Below, piece by piece: positions 28,051 to 38,235 of a stretch of 64,000 nt of DNA (its first letter is position 1; every line of letters starts with the position of its first letter). The stretch covers positions 1,240,001 through 1,304,000 of the forward strand of contig NZ_CP111036.1 in assembly GCF_026248685.1 (NCBI RefSeq), in the 5' to 3' direction. The translations under genes and the position numbers were made by a program. The notes under the pieces are model-generated. The model had not been told where the DNA came from. It was given only the letters and a program-made list of their open reading frames with translations, and ran no database searches. The DNA is from Haladaptatus caseinilyticus. Lineage in GTDB: Archaea; Halobacteriota; Halobacteria; Halobacteriales; Haladaptataceae.

Positions 28051-28278
28051 ATGAGTCAAGGGGATTCGGGGACACAGCCAGTGAAGAAGGCGATTCGGAC
28101 GGTCACGCCATCCTATCGTGGGCACCCGGACAGCGAAATGAACGCTATCGGAATCGCGCTGTTCCTCGGGCTAGTCGTACTGATGGTTCCACTGTTACCG
28201 TTTCTGGTAATCGTGTGGCTCATCTCAAAACTGACCGAAGCATTCGCACAGAAAGCGCCGATAGGCGAGGAGGAATAG
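28051..28278 (+). CDS. Small single-hairpin membrane protein (75 aa)
   Basis: Starts MSQGDSGTQPVKKAIRTVTPSYRGHPDSEMNAIG and continues with one long hydrophobic stretch (about residues 36-62, IALFLGLVVLMVPLLPFLVIVWLI broken by PLLP), ending in an acidic tail (GEEE). I recall similar short haloarchaeal proteins (DUF7535-like) but the function is unknown. ATG 28051 lies at the expected distance for a leaderless start from the TATA box. Confidence 0.7.
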   Translation: MSQGDSGTQPVKKAIRTVTPSYRGHPDSEMNAIGIALFLGLVVLMVPLLPFLVIVWLISKLTEAFAQKAPIGEEE

Positions 28279-28302
28279 CGACGGGAAAACAGCACAACGG
28301 GA

Positions 28303-29292
28303 TTACTGAACGCCGAGGAGGTCGAATGGGTAGCCGTTGTCGTTCTCGTTTGCGTGTTCGTAAACGACGTGTGCCGCGGCCACGTCCTGAATCGCCAGTC
28401 CGGTGCTGTCGAAGACGGTGACGCCGTCGTCCTCGGTTCGACCCGAGAGGTCGCCGATGACGATGTCACCGATGTCGCCGTGAATGTCGTCGTCCGAGAG
28501 GATACCCTCGTTGTACGGAACGTTGATTTCGCCGGAGTGAGTCGTTTGTGCGTGGTCGTCGATGACGAGTTTTGCGTTCAGCAGGATTTCGTCCGCGAGT
28601 TCGTGTTTGCCCTCGGCGTCCGCGCCCATCGCATTGATGTGTGTGTGCTCGCTGAGGTCTTCGGTGGAGACGATCGGGCTTTCGACGGGCGTGACGGTCG
28701 AGAGGATGTCACAGGATGCGGCCTCCGAAATCGACCCGGCGCGAACGTCGAACTCGTCGTCAAAATAGTCGATGAAGTCCGCGACCGCTTCCTCGTTTAG
28801 GTCGCTGATGATGACCTCCTCGATGGGTCGGATCTCCGAGATGGCTTCCAACTGCGTGTAGGACTGGACACCGGCACCGATGAGGCCCATGCTCGTTGCG
28901 TCCTCGACGGCGAGGTAATCGGTCGCTACGGCGGCGGCCGCGCCGGTGCGCTTCATCGTCAGCTCCGTCCCGTCCATGATGGCCAGCGGGAACGCGGTTT
29001 CGGGGTCGCTGTACACCATCGTCCCCATGACGGTTGGCAGGTCGAACTGCTCGGGATTGTCTGGGTGGACGTTCACCCATTTGATGCCTGCGGCGTCCCA
29101 GGTCTCCGCTTCGAGGTAGGCGGGCATCGAACGGAAGTCGCCGTTGTACTGTGGAAGGTCGATGTAGGATTTTGCAGGCATCTGTGCGTCCCCGGTTGCG
29201 TACGCCGCGAACGCGTCTTCGATGGCTCGGATGAGCTCCGACATCTGTGTGTTCTCGTCTACAGCATCCTGATTGAGTAGGAGTGTTTCCAT
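28303..29292 (-). CDS. Alanine dehydrogenase / ornithine cyclodeaminase family enzyme
   Basis: A 329-aa NAD-dependent enzyme of the OCD/mu-crystallin family. Visible: PAKSYIDLP (residues about 39-47), GIKWVNVHPDNP with the substrate Lys (about 69), DGTELTMKRTGAAAAVAT with the R-T-A-A site (about 115), the Rossmann GLIGAGVQSYTQLEA (about 137-150) and NAMGADAEGKHEL. Archaeal members (Archaeoglobus AlaDH) interconvert alanine and pyruvate; ornithine cyclodeaminase is the alternative. It stands alone, so the context does not decide. Confidence 0.88.
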   Translation of the reverse strand: METLLLNQDAVDENTQMSELIRAIEDAFAAYATGDAQMPAKSYIDLPQYNGDFRSMPAYLEAETWDAAGIKWVNVHPDNPEQFDLPTVMGTMVYSDPETAFPLAIMDGTELTMKRTGAAAAVATDYLAVEDATSMGLIGAGVQSYTQLEAISEIRPIEEVIISDLNEEAVADFIDYFDDEFDVRAGSISEAASCDILSTVTPVESPIVSTEDLSEHTHINAMGADAEGKHELADEILLNAKLVIDDHAQTTHSGEINVPYNEGILSDDDIHGDIGDIVIGDLSGRTEDDGVTVFDSTGLAIQDVAAAHVVYEHANENDNGYPFDLLGVQ

Positions 29293-29489
29293 AGTCGGAG
29301 GAAAACGTGGTTCCCACTTAGTTCCATCTTTTACGGTTTTCGCGGTTACTTATGGTGTTTTGAGTATCTTTCGAAAAAGTGTTTGATGGATAGTCGAACC
29401 ATCTGGCGGTGCACCCCAACTCTCAGGCTCGGAAACGTTCTCGTATTGGTGGCAGAAGAGACTGAAAGTAGGTGGGATTACGAACGTCG

Positions 29490-30095
29490 TCAGCACTCGT
29501 CTTCGCTTTGATGCTCACCGCCGTGCTGGTGGTCGTTCCCGTGTTTATGTTCATCCGTCTTCATCGAGTCGTCTTTGTTCTCGTGCTTTTCATTATCTCC
29601 GACAATTCGTACGGAATCCCGTCCGGAAAGTCCGTGTTCGCCGGATTCGTCTCGCTCCCATCGGAGTTCGGCTTCCGTCTCTCCACTCTCGAATCCGGCG
29701 TCCTGAACCGCGAAATGGAGCATCAAATCGTCGTTTCCGTCTCCATCGATGTCTTCGACCGCTTCTTCGTGAACTGGACACGCTCCGCCGCCACTCTCGA
29801 CGGCGGCGGGCGATCCGAATCGATAGCGAATTGCCTCGCTCGTCGGGTCGAACTCGTCGGTTTGGAGGACCGCAACGGGGACGACACCGCGACTGCTGCG
29901 GTCGATTTCGTTCGAGTCGTTGTCGGGTTTCACGTCGATGTCGAGGTTCTCCGGGAAGTGAGCGATGGCGGTACTGCTGAGTGTCGGCACCGCGAGGGCG
30001 GTCAGAGCGATTCCAGCACCGGCTTTGAGGAGGCGGCGACGGCTGGTTTGGTGTGAACTCGTCTCGTCCAGCGGGGTACCATTTTGATTGGACAC
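29490..30095 (-). CDS. Tat-exported protein with a His/Asp-rich tail
   Basis: A 201-aa protein with a twin-arginine signal (SRRRLLKAGAGIALTALAV, about residues 18-36). The mature domain (about 50-165) has the pattern LDIDVKPDNDSNEIDRSSRGVVPVAVL split at 20 residues here, then FGSPAAVESGG and VEDIDGDGNDDLMLHF, resembling a domain seen in exported bacterial proteins (pattern I-D-I-K-P ... G-V-I-P-V-A-I-L ... D-V-N-G-D-G) with an EF-hand-like Ca site. The last 24 residues carry five histidines and many acidic residues, a possible metal-binding tail. Function unknown. Confidence 0.78.
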   Translation of the reverse strand: MSNQNGTPLDETSSHQTSRRRLLKAGAGIALTALAVPTLSSTAIAHFPENLDIDVKPDNDSNEIDRSSRGVVPVAVLQTDEFDPTSEAIRYRFGSPAAVESGGGACPVHEEAVEDIDGDGNDDLMLHFAVQDAGFESGETEAELRWERDESGEHGLSGRDSVRIVGDNEKHENKDDSMKTDEHKHGNDHQHGGEHQSEDEC

Positions 30096-30275
30096 GGCAG
30101 TTGAGAGTCGTCACGGGTGGCAAATAGCGATTCTGGCGTGATTCTCGAAAAGAGGTGTTGGTGTATCTGACTGTACTGAAAACGCACCACTATTCGTCGA
30201 TATCGAAAAAATCTGCGTGAATTAGATAGACAACGATTCGTCGGATTGGGCGTGGAAGTCAGGTCGTTCCGAACT

Positions 30276-31925
<1,650 letters not shown>

Positions 31926-31953
31926 AGTACAGGAGCGACTATGTTTGTGCTTC

Positions 31954-31988
31954 TATATAAGTCTTTATTTCCTACGTGGGAATCCCAC
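31954..31988 (-). promoter_or_regulatory. Thermosome promoter with upstream palindrome
   Basis: On the minus strand, a TATA box (cttatatag, about 31954-31962) lies some 33 nt before the thsA ATG, giving a leader of only a few bases. Directly upstream is GTGGGA-N-TCCCAC (31976-31988), a perfect 6-bp palindrome with one central base. A heat-shock regulator site is a plausible reading but unproven. Confidence 0.6.
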
Positions 31989-32163
31989 TGTCGAATCGAC
32001 AGTCAAATCCACTCTAATCGCAGTAGGGCGGCAGGTCGATTGAATGTCTATGACTCTAGTTAACACGAATCTCTGTCATCGGTTCCCGATTTAAACGACC
32101 TATTTATATACTTCGATAGCCGATGCTCTCCACTTTTCACGTCCGACTCCGTACGTCCGACCG

Positions 32164-33183
32164 ATGCACTCGCTCGACGGTTCGTCCGGAGGCGGGCAAC
32201 TGCTTCGCTCTGCAGTTTCGCTTTCCGCGCTCTCCGGCGAACCGTTTCGGATGACTGGAATCCGAACCAATCGCTCGAACCCCGGTCTCAGACCGCAACA
32301 TCTCGCCGCCGTGCGCGCCGTGGCTCGCGTCTGTAACGCAGAACTTTACGGCGATGCGGTCGGCTCCGAGGCGGTGTCATTTCGGCCGAAGGCGGTCGAA
32401 GGCAACCGATTCGAAATCGATGTTGGAACGGCCGGAAGTACGACACTCGTTTTCGATACGCTCCTTCCGCTTGCGGTGTCACTCGATCGGCCCCTCGCGG
32501 TAACGGTCACGGGAGGTACGGACGTTCGTTGGTCACCGACGATAGACTACTTTCGCGAAGTCAAACTCCCGCTCTGTCGTCAGTTCGGGCTCCAAGTTGG
32601 CATCGATAGCAGTCGAACTGGATATTATCCCTCGGGGGGTGGCGAGGCGACGTTGTGGCTCGCTCCCTCGTCGTTTTCACGAATCGAACTGGCCGACCGC
32701 GGGTCACTCTCGGGAGTACGGATCTACTCGAAAGCGTCCACGTCGTTGGCACAACGGAACGTCGCAGAACGACAGTTAGAGACCGCATATACCCATCTCC
32801 GCGCTGCTGGCCATTCCGTACTCGAACGTCGAACGACCTACGCGAAATCGAACTCACCCGGAACTTCCCTGCTCGTGCGTGCCGATTACGATTCCGACGG
32901 CCGCTACTCCCTTGCCGGATTCGATGTCGTCGGTGAGCGCGGTGTTCCTGCTGAAGACATCGCAAAGCGTGCCGTGAGCGCGTTTTCCGCATTTCACAGC
33001 GGCCGTGGCGTGGTAGACGTGAATATGGCCGACCAACTGCTCGTCTTTCTCGCACTTGCGGGCGGGCGAGTCACCGTTCCTCGGGTCAGTGAACACGTCG
33101 AAACGAGTCTCGAACTGCTATCCGCGTTCGGCTACGACGTTTCACTCGTCCGTAACACACGTTTCACCATCGTCGGAAAGTAG
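32164..33183 (+). CDS. rtcA: RNA 3'-terminal phosphate cyclase
   Basis: Converts RNA 3'-phosphates to 2',3'-cyclic phosphates using ATP. Family features: LDGSSGGGQLLRSAVSLSALSG at the N-terminus (written here in two parts, LDGSSGGGQLLR and SAVSLSALSG), RTNRSNPGLRPQHL, FDIDVGTAGSTTL-like segment EIDVGTAGSTTLVFDTLLP, GYYPSGGGEATLW, and near the C-terminus SEHVETSLELL with the likely AMP-accepting His. 339 aa. TATA-like tatttatatac (32101-32112) lies about 55 nt upstream. Standalone, no rtcB neighbour in the window. Confidence 0.93.
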   Translation: MHSLDGSSGGGQLLRSAVSLSALSGEPFRMTGIRTNRSNPGLRPQHLAAVRAVARVCNAELYGDAVGSEAVSFRPKAVEGNRFEIDVGTAGSTTLVFDTLLPLAVSLDRPLAVTVTGGTDVRWSPTIDYFREVKLPLCRQFGLQVGIDSSRTGYYPSGGGEATLWLAPSSFSRIELADRGSLSGVRIYSKASTSLAQRNVAERQLETAYTHLRAAGHSVLERRTTYAKSNSPGTSLLVRADYDSDGRYSLAGFDVVGERGVPAEDIAKRAVSAFSAFHSGRGVVDVNMADQLLVFLALAGGRVTVPRVSEHVETSLELLSAFGYDVSLVRNTRFTIVGK

Positions 33184-33198
33184 GTGTACTCATCGTCG

Positions 33199-33783
33199 TC
33201 AGTTTGTCTCGTCCCGTTCATCGAACTCCGGTACTTCGGTGTGTCCACGGTAGTGGTTCCGATGATAGTAGATGTTGATCGCCCCGGAGAATGTGACACA
33301 CGTCGCAAGTGCGACCGCCCAGCCGAAATCCGGTATCAGGCCGAGCGGTCCCGCATCCAACCACGCGCCGGTGACGAGGGCGAGGCTAACACAGCCAAGG
33401 ACGAAGTAGTATTCGGACCACGGTAAGTCATTGCTTGGGGCGAGTTCCAAATATACGGCCAGCGTTTCGGCTTTCTCCGTTAGCGCTACGGTTCCTCGTG
33501 CTGGGTCGTAGTGGATGAATCCTGTCTCGTCGAGTTTCGGGAGGTGAGCCTGTTGGAGGGTGTTGTATGCCCGTTTCCGTTGTTGTGACGTCACACCCTG
33601 TTTCGTAATGTCGTTTTCCCACGCCGCGATTTGTCTCGCCAGGTCGCCGATTTCGACCGGCCCATCGCATTGGCGAAGGTGATGAAGTGCATATCGTCGG
33701 CGCTGATTGCTTAGTAGTTGGAATACGACGTCTCTCGACAACGATTCTGTTTCCGCTTCCGTCTCGCCGGCTTGTTTTTCCAT
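33199..33783 (-). CDS. Winged-helix membrane protein (DUF7344-type HTH plus two TM helices)
   Basis: A 194-aa protein. Residues about 18-105 form a haloarchaeal HTH domain (VFQLLSNQRRRYALHHLRQ; DLARQIAAWEND; YNTLQQAHLPKLDETGFIHYD), followed by two hydrophobic segments at about 125-145 and 150-170 and a charged tail. This arrangement (N-terminal DUF7344 with C-terminal membrane pair) suggests a membrane-tethered transcription regulator. Its TATA box lies inside an inverted repeat, so self-regulation is possible. Confidence 0.85.
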   Translation of the reverse strand: MEKQAGETEAETESLSRDVVFQLLSNQRRRYALHHLRQCDGPVEIGDLARQIAAWENDITKQGVTSQQRKRAYNTLQQAHLPKLDETGFIHYDPARGTVALTEKAETLAVYLELAPSNDLPWSEYYFVLGCVSLALVTGAWLDAGPLGLIPDFGWAVALATCVTFSGAINIYYHRNHYRGHTEVPEFDERDETN

Positions 33784-33828
33784 CTCTCGTCTCCCTGTTG
33801 CGACTGTTATTTTCAGAAAAATATTACC

Positions 33829-33854
33829 ACTGGTACTTAATTTTTTATACCAGT
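33829..33854 (-). promoter_or_regulatory. Inverted repeat around a TATA box before the membrane HTH gene
   Basis: ACTGGTA (33829-33835) and TACCAGT (33848-33854) are perfect 7-bp inverted repeats flanking an A/T-only spacer that reads, on the minus strand, as a TATA box. The site lies between the CAP-protein stop and the HTH gene. It could be an operator or a short terminator hairpin. Confidence 0.5.
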
Positions 33855-34472
33855 TCAGCAGAAATTCTGTGTGGCGAAGATACGTTCGTTTTCGGCGTAA
33901 TAGATGCCGATTCCTTCCCGCTCCCAGTTTTCAGAAAGGATGTTTTCCCGATGGCTCGGTGAGTTCATCCACTGTGAGACGATACCGCGAGCGAGTTCCT
34001 CGGCGGTCCGATATCGGACGATAGTGCCGCTTTCGGTTCTTACCTGCTGGTCGAAGTAGGTATACGCGATGTTCTCGCCCGCACCTCGAAGGCAGTAGTA
34101 ATCCGCCGCTTGATACCGGTCTCCCGGCGTTTCCCCCGATGGGGATACGTGTTGGAAATACTGTTTTCTCCCCATCTCGGCACTGTGATTGCGCCCAATA
34201 TCGCGGAGTGCGGCGTCGAACTCGATTGGTTGGAGACCGTGGTCGGTCCGCTCTTCGTTCACGTAGATGTGGATATAAAACTCGACCCAGCGACGAAACT
34301 GTGGGTTGCTTGGGTCGGTAATTTGCTCCGGCCGGTCGTCCGGAACCTCGATTACTTCCGCCCCCTGTAGCGAATCAAGCGTTTCCGCTCCGGGAACGGG
34401 ATAGCCGACGACGTATGCCCCGATAAACAGCATCGCCGCGAGGACGAGGATTGGAGGAACGAGCGAACGCAT
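33855..34472 (-). CDS. Secreted or anchored CAP (SCP/PR-1) domain protein
   Basis: A 205-aa protein with an N-terminal hydrophobic segment (residues 4-23) acting as signal or anchor. The CAP domain spans about 65-203: YIHIYVNEERTDHGLQPIEFD, LRDIGRNHSAEMG, FQHVSPSGETPGDRYQAADY, GAGENIAY, IVSQWMNSPSHRENIL and GIGIYY. The two histidines (NHSAEM and SPSHREN) and glutamates form the usual CAP cavity. Several cysteines (CLRG near 127 and the C-terminal FC) may be disulfide-linked. Role outside the cell unknown. Confidence 0.88.
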   Translation of the reverse strand: MRSLVPPILVLAAMLFIGAYVVGYPVPGAETLDSLQGAEVIEVPDDRPEQITDPSNPQFRRWVEFYIHIYVNEERTDHGLQPIEFDAALRDIGRNHSAEMGRKQYFQHVSPSGETPGDRYQAADYYCLRGAGENIAYTYFDQQVRTESGTIVRYRTAEELARGIVSQWMNSPSHRENILSENWEREGIGIYYAENERIFATQNFC

Positions 34473-34960
34473 TCGGTTTTCCTTCGACCTGGAGAAAGAT
34501 GAACCCCATGCCCATATTTTGCTTTCGCGGATAGCGGCGACGGGTACGAGCGATGGGCGACGAAATCGAGGTTGTAGCCTAATCGTTCGTAACCGATGCG
34601 CGAGTCGATGGTGGCGTTAGCGATGATCTGATCGAGGCTTCGCGTCTATCCGAGGTCAGGGTGTCGTCGTCGCTGAGATGGGGACCGAACGTTCGCTCGG
34701 ACGGTTGAACGTGAGGATATCGAACCTCGGGCAAACCGGGCAGTATCTCTGCAGAAAACGACGAAACGATAGGCTATACGGTACTTCGGAGCATGCCCCG
34801 GCTTTCGACGTCTGCGGTCCGTTCTCGCGTAATCGATAATCGGGTCGAAAACGTGCCGACGATCGCTGGAATGGTTTCCGGCTAATCCGTAACTGTGCTT
34901 CTTCGAGAGTCGCGAAGTCTATGACTGTTGCTACCGTCTATCTATATGTAGGTAGATACC
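34473..34960. other. Gene-free stretch of 488 bases
   Basis: No recognisable protein on either strand. The right end (about 34935-34955, ctatctatatgtaggtag) is A/T-rich and likely holds the promoter of the next small gene. Nothing else identified. Confidence 0.45.
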
Positions 34961-35191
34961 ATGGTCACTGCATACGTCCTCATCAAAGCGAACGTCCCGA
35001 CAGTTGAACAAATACGCGACTCGATTATGGAACTCGATGGCGTCGTCACCGCCCATATCGTCGCCGGTGATGTCGATATCATCGCAAAAATCGACGTCGA
35101 TACGCCGGCGAACGTCAGGGAAACTGTTGCGACCGGTATTCTGTCCATTCACGGCGTCGAGAACACGCACACCTACATGGCGATGGAGTAG
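34961..35191 (+). CDS. Stand-alone Lrp/AsnC ligand-binding (RAM) domain
   Basis: A 76-aa protein consisting only of a RAM/ACT-like domain: MVTAYVLIKANVPTVEQIRD, then IMELDGVVTAHIVAGDVDIIAKIDV split around the loop, and the end ILSIHGVENTHTYMAME. There is no DNA-binding HTH. Such stand-alone RAM proteins can sense amino acids or form mixed octamers with full Lrp regulators; this is inference. ATG 34961 follows an A/T-rich promoter-like stretch at a leaderless distance. Confidence 0.88.
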   Translation: MVTAYVLIKANVPTVEQIRDSIMELDGVVTAHIVAGDVDIIAKIDVDTPANVRETVATGILSIHGVENTHTYMAME

Positions 35192-35406
35192 GACGGTGAT
35201 GAAGTGAACTATTCGATATGTGACCCCTTTTCATGGTATCGTCGTGTCCCCGATCGTGGCTCATCTGCAGCGTCGAAGTCGACTCCACCTCTCGTTCCAT
35301 CCTTTCGCTTGTTCGTACCGGTGTCGTGATGTCGGTCGTTGGCCATCGTTTTGTGGCAGGTAGGTTCTAAGGGATCGGCAATCGAACAGTTGTTGGTGGG
35401 GAAAGT

Positions 35407-35628
35407 ATGGTATCCGAATCGACGAAGCAAGCACTGGAACGAGAACTCGAACGGGCGTATCCGGGGCCCGTCACCGGCCGCTCGTTGGTTTCGCTCGTGG
35501 CGGACGATTCACGGGAAACGGCCGAAACCGCACTCAGCGAGTTGGTGGTTGAAGGACGTGTTGAACGGCGGCGAAAGAAAGGAATGACGAGCTATCGGCT
35601 AGCGAATGGACCTCGGGTCCGACTGTAG
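35407..35628 (+). CDS. Small winged-helix DNA-binding protein (73 aa)
   Basis: MVSESTKQALERELERAYPG begins a compact wHTH: a first helix, a second (GRSLVSLVADDSRETAETALSEL written in two segments, GRSLVSLVADDS and RETAETALSELV) and a wing (GRVERRRKKGMTSYRLANG) that is strongly basic. Likely a small transcription regulator; the target is unknown. It is followed at 35718 by the end of the phosphatase gene from the other strand. Confidence 0.72.
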   Translation: MVSESTKQALERELERAYPGPVTGRSLVSLVADDSRETAETALSELVVEGRVERRRKKGMTSYRLANGPRVRL

Positions 35629-35717
35629 TCCGTCCCGAAAATCATCGCTTGGCACTCATATTCTTGAGTCGAAATACTTCGCGTCTCTACTGGACGGTGC
35701 CCGCTTCGAAGCCGAAC

Positions 35718-37763
35718 CTAGGTCGGCTGGTACGATGCTTCGTCCAGAATGATTCCCTCGTCGTTGGCGACGACTACGGTGTCAGGATTGCTGTTGTTGA
35801 GAACTGCCCCATTGAATCCGGCGTAGAGGGTCGATTCGGTGTCCTCTCCCTGTCCGTTGCGAACAGTGACCGTCTCGCCCGCTCCGAGCGTGACGTTTTC
35901 GAACGTATAGTTCTGTGCCCGTCCTCCTTCGAAGCTGAGAATGAATCCCGACATGTCGAGAGCATCGTTGCCTGTGTTTTGCACTCTGGCGTACTCGTTG
36001 TTGAGGTCCCCGTCCTGATTCGGTCGGATTTCCGTGATTTCGAGGGGTTCTTGGTCCGGTCGCTCGGAGATCAATTCTGCCCCGGGGGACCCAGCCTCCG
36101 TCACGAACGACGCGACGGTGCGAACCGACGCCGTTGGCTCCTCGACGGTTGAGACCGCTCGATAGTCGGTTCGCCACTCCTCTTCGGAGAGCGTACAGCG
36201 GACGTACCCGCGTTCGACGTTGAAGAACCGTTGCCACGGTTCGCTCGCCGACGAACCGTACTGTGTCAAACCGGATGTGTCTCCGAACGACGAGATGGAG
36301 GTCCCGACGTACTCCGTTCCTACGGTTTCGGAGTCGGGATTCGAAAAGTCGGCTTTGAGGTCGTACGCGTAGTTCCGGTGGACGTCACCGGTGATGACGA
36401 CTGGATTGAGGTCGTCATCGTCGGACATGACATCGAGCAACGTCTTCCGGTCGGCGCGGTAACCGTCCCACTTGTCGCCGCCACCGAAGTCCACGTTCTC
36501 CGGACTCGCATCGTTGTCCGTTGCCGCGAAGGGAACTTGCTGTGCAAGGACGTTCCACTGCGATTTGGAGTTCTTCAGTTCGTCCACGAGCCACTGTTCC
36601 TGTTCGTCACCGAGGATGGTTCGATCGGGATTTTTCGCCTTCTCGCTGGACCTCGTCTGGTCGTCGCGGTACTGGCGTGTATCGAGTACGTTGAACTCGG
36701 CCAGCTCTCCGAACGTAAACTGGCGATACAGCGGCATGTCCGGACCGTCGGGCATCCGCGAGCGGCGTATCGGTTGATGTTCCCAGTACGCTTGATACGC
36801 GTCCGCCCGCCGTTCGAGGAACTCCTCCGGTGGGGTCCCTTCGTCTATTTCATCGGCGTAGTTGTTCGCGACCTCGTGGTCGTCCCACGTGATGATCCAG
36901 GGGGATGAAGCGTGCGCGTCTTGGAGATTCGAGTCCGACTTGTACTGTGCGTGCCGGATTCGATAGTCAGCCAGGCTCTCGATTTCCCGTGGTGGTTCGT
37001 GACCGCGGTCCAGCGAGCCTTGCGAACCTCCTTCGTAGATGTAGTCGCCGAGGTGAAACACTACGTCGAGGTCTTCCGTGGCCAAGTGCTGATGAGCGGT
37101 ATAATAGCCGTACGGATAGTTTTGACAGGACGCGAACACAAATCTGAGTTCATCGACGTCCGAATCCACCGTTGGTGTCGTTTTCGTCCTCCCGACAGGG
37201 CTTCGGTAGGACCCGACTGTGAACTGATAGATGTATTCCGTGTTTGGTTCTAACTCTTCGACCTCTACGTGAACCGAATGCGCGTGCTCGGGTCGGGCAT
37301 ACGCGGTCCCCGATCGGACGACGCGACTGTCCTCCCGCTCGTTCTCATCCTGTTCGTCTTCATCCTCATTCTGCTCGTCTTCGTCGTCATCCGAATCGTT
37401 CTCGTTGCCCCTCTCAGTCTCCGAATCGTCATCATCGTCCTCGTCGTCTCCTTCCGTTACTATCTCCCACTGAACCGGGATTTCACGGTCGGGCATCCCG
37501 CCGTCCGCCTTCAGCGGGTCGAGCGCGAGACGGGTCCAGAGGACGACTGAATCGGGCAGCGGGTCGCCGGAGGCGACACCGAGCGTGAAGGGGTTGTCGC
37601 TGAAACGAGCGCCGTCGTCGTCTTCCCCGGTTGCGAACCCGACGCTCCCGAAGGTGGTGAGTCCTGCGACGCCAGTAGCCGTGCGAAGGAACTCCCGTCG
37701 TTTCGCTGAAAGAAATTTATCATTCTGCTCATTTTTCTTATTTTTGCTTCTATCTAGTGACAT
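35718..37763 (-). CDS. phoD: Tat-exported PhoD-family alkaline phosphatase with C-terminal lamin-tail domain
   Basis: A 681-aa phosphatase/phosphodiesterase. Twin-arginine signal at about residues 20-42 (SAKRREFLRTATGVAGL). A PhoD N-domain follows (NPFTLGVASGDPLPDSVVLWTRLA), interrupted by a D/E-rich insert (about 100-145). The metallophosphatase domain shows VFHLGDYIYEGG, IITWDDHEVANNYA and VVITGDVHRNYAYDL. The last about 105 residues form a lamin-tail-like domain (ITEIRPNQDGDLNNEYARVQN onward). PhoD enzymes cleave phosphodiesters to release phosphate outside the cell, with Fe/Ca. A palindrome covers the promoter region. Confidence 0.9.
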   Translation of the reverse strand: MSLDRSKNKKNEQNDKFLSAKRREFLRTATGVAGLTTFGSVGFATGEDDDGARFSDNPFTLGVASGDPLPDSVVLWTRLALDPLKADGGMPDREIPVQWEIVTEGDDEDDDDDSETERGNENDSDDDEDEQNEDEDEQDENEREDSRVVRSGTAYARPEHAHSVHVEVEELEPNTEYIYQFTVGSYRSPVGRTKTTPTVDSDVDELRFVFASCQNYPYGYYTAHQHLATEDLDVVFHLGDYIYEGGSQGSLDRGHEPPREIESLADYRIRHAQYKSDSNLQDAHASSPWIITWDDHEVANNYADEIDEGTPPEEFLERRADAYQAYWEHQPIRRSRMPDGPDMPLYRQFTFGELAEFNVLDTRQYRDDQTRSSEKAKNPDRTILGDEQEQWLVDELKNSKSQWNVLAQQVPFAATDNDASPENVDFGGGDKWDGYRADRKTLLDVMSDDDDLNPVVITGDVHRNYAYDLKADFSNPDSETVGTEYVGTSISSFGDTSGLTQYGSSASEPWQRFFNVERGYVRCTLSEEEWRTDYRAVSTVEEPTASVRTVASFVTEAGSPGAELISERPDQEPLEITEIRPNQDGDLNNEYARVQNTGNDALDMSGFILSFEGGRAQNYTFENVTLGAGETVTVRNGQGEDTESTLYAGFNGAVLNNSNPDTVVVANDEGIILDEASYQPT

Positions 37764-38111
37764 CTTATACGGCGAAATAGTTCAACTATTACGGAATGAG
37801 TGTTTATAATATTGCTATGTCGAAATACGTTCGACAGTGGAGTGAACATAAGAAAGATACGTCCCCATAGCAGTACGCAGGCACAGTGTTACTCTCCGTC
37901 CTCGTGACGAAACATACCGAACAGTGCCGAGTAGTGGAGGCGAAACCAGCCGCCTCTCATCCCCCAATCATTATATAGACTATACAGCCGTAAACCGACT
38001 TTCGCTCAAAACTGTTGCAGGTATCGTTATGTCGGCATGGTAGTTGGTATTGCGTTCGTTGGTTTGGCGAGCACACGCTACGCGATGCTCACCGATTAGC
38101 TCACTCGAAAA
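37764..38111. other. Intergenic region between phoD and tRNA-Ser
   Basis: Holds the phoD promoter: a TATA-like tattataaac (minus strand, about 37804-37813) and the palindrome AATAGTT-N-AACTATT (37776-37790) around the expected transcription start. The rest (37830-38110) shows no gene. Confidence 0.5.
37776..37790 (-). promoter_or_regulatory. Palindrome at the phoD transcription start region
   Basis: AATAGTT-N-AACTATT is a perfect 7-bp palindrome with one central base, 13-27 nt before the phoD ATG and about 25 nt downstream of a TATA-like element, so it would overlap the transcription start. This position suits a repressor that might respond to phosphate. Confidence 0.5.
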
Positions 38112-38193
38112 CGCCGGGACTGGGATTTGAACCCAGAATCCCATACGGGAACACGCTTTCCAGGCGTGCGCTTTGCCATTCGGCCATCCCGGC
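38112..38193 (-). tRNA. tRNA-Ser (anticodon GGA)
   Basis: Reads on the minus strand as an 82-nt tRNA with acceptor GCCGGGA/TCCCGGC, discriminator G, a long variable arm (typical of Ser) and the anticodon loop CTGGAAA (anticodon GGA, codons UCC/UCU). T-loop GGTTCAAATCC is standard. A TATA-like gtttaaacacc (about 38212-38222) lies 25 nt before the 5' end. CCA is not encoded. No intron. Confidence 0.95.
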
Positions 38194-38235
38194 CTATCAA
38201 ATCGTAACCGGGTGTGGTGTTTAAACCCTTCTGTT

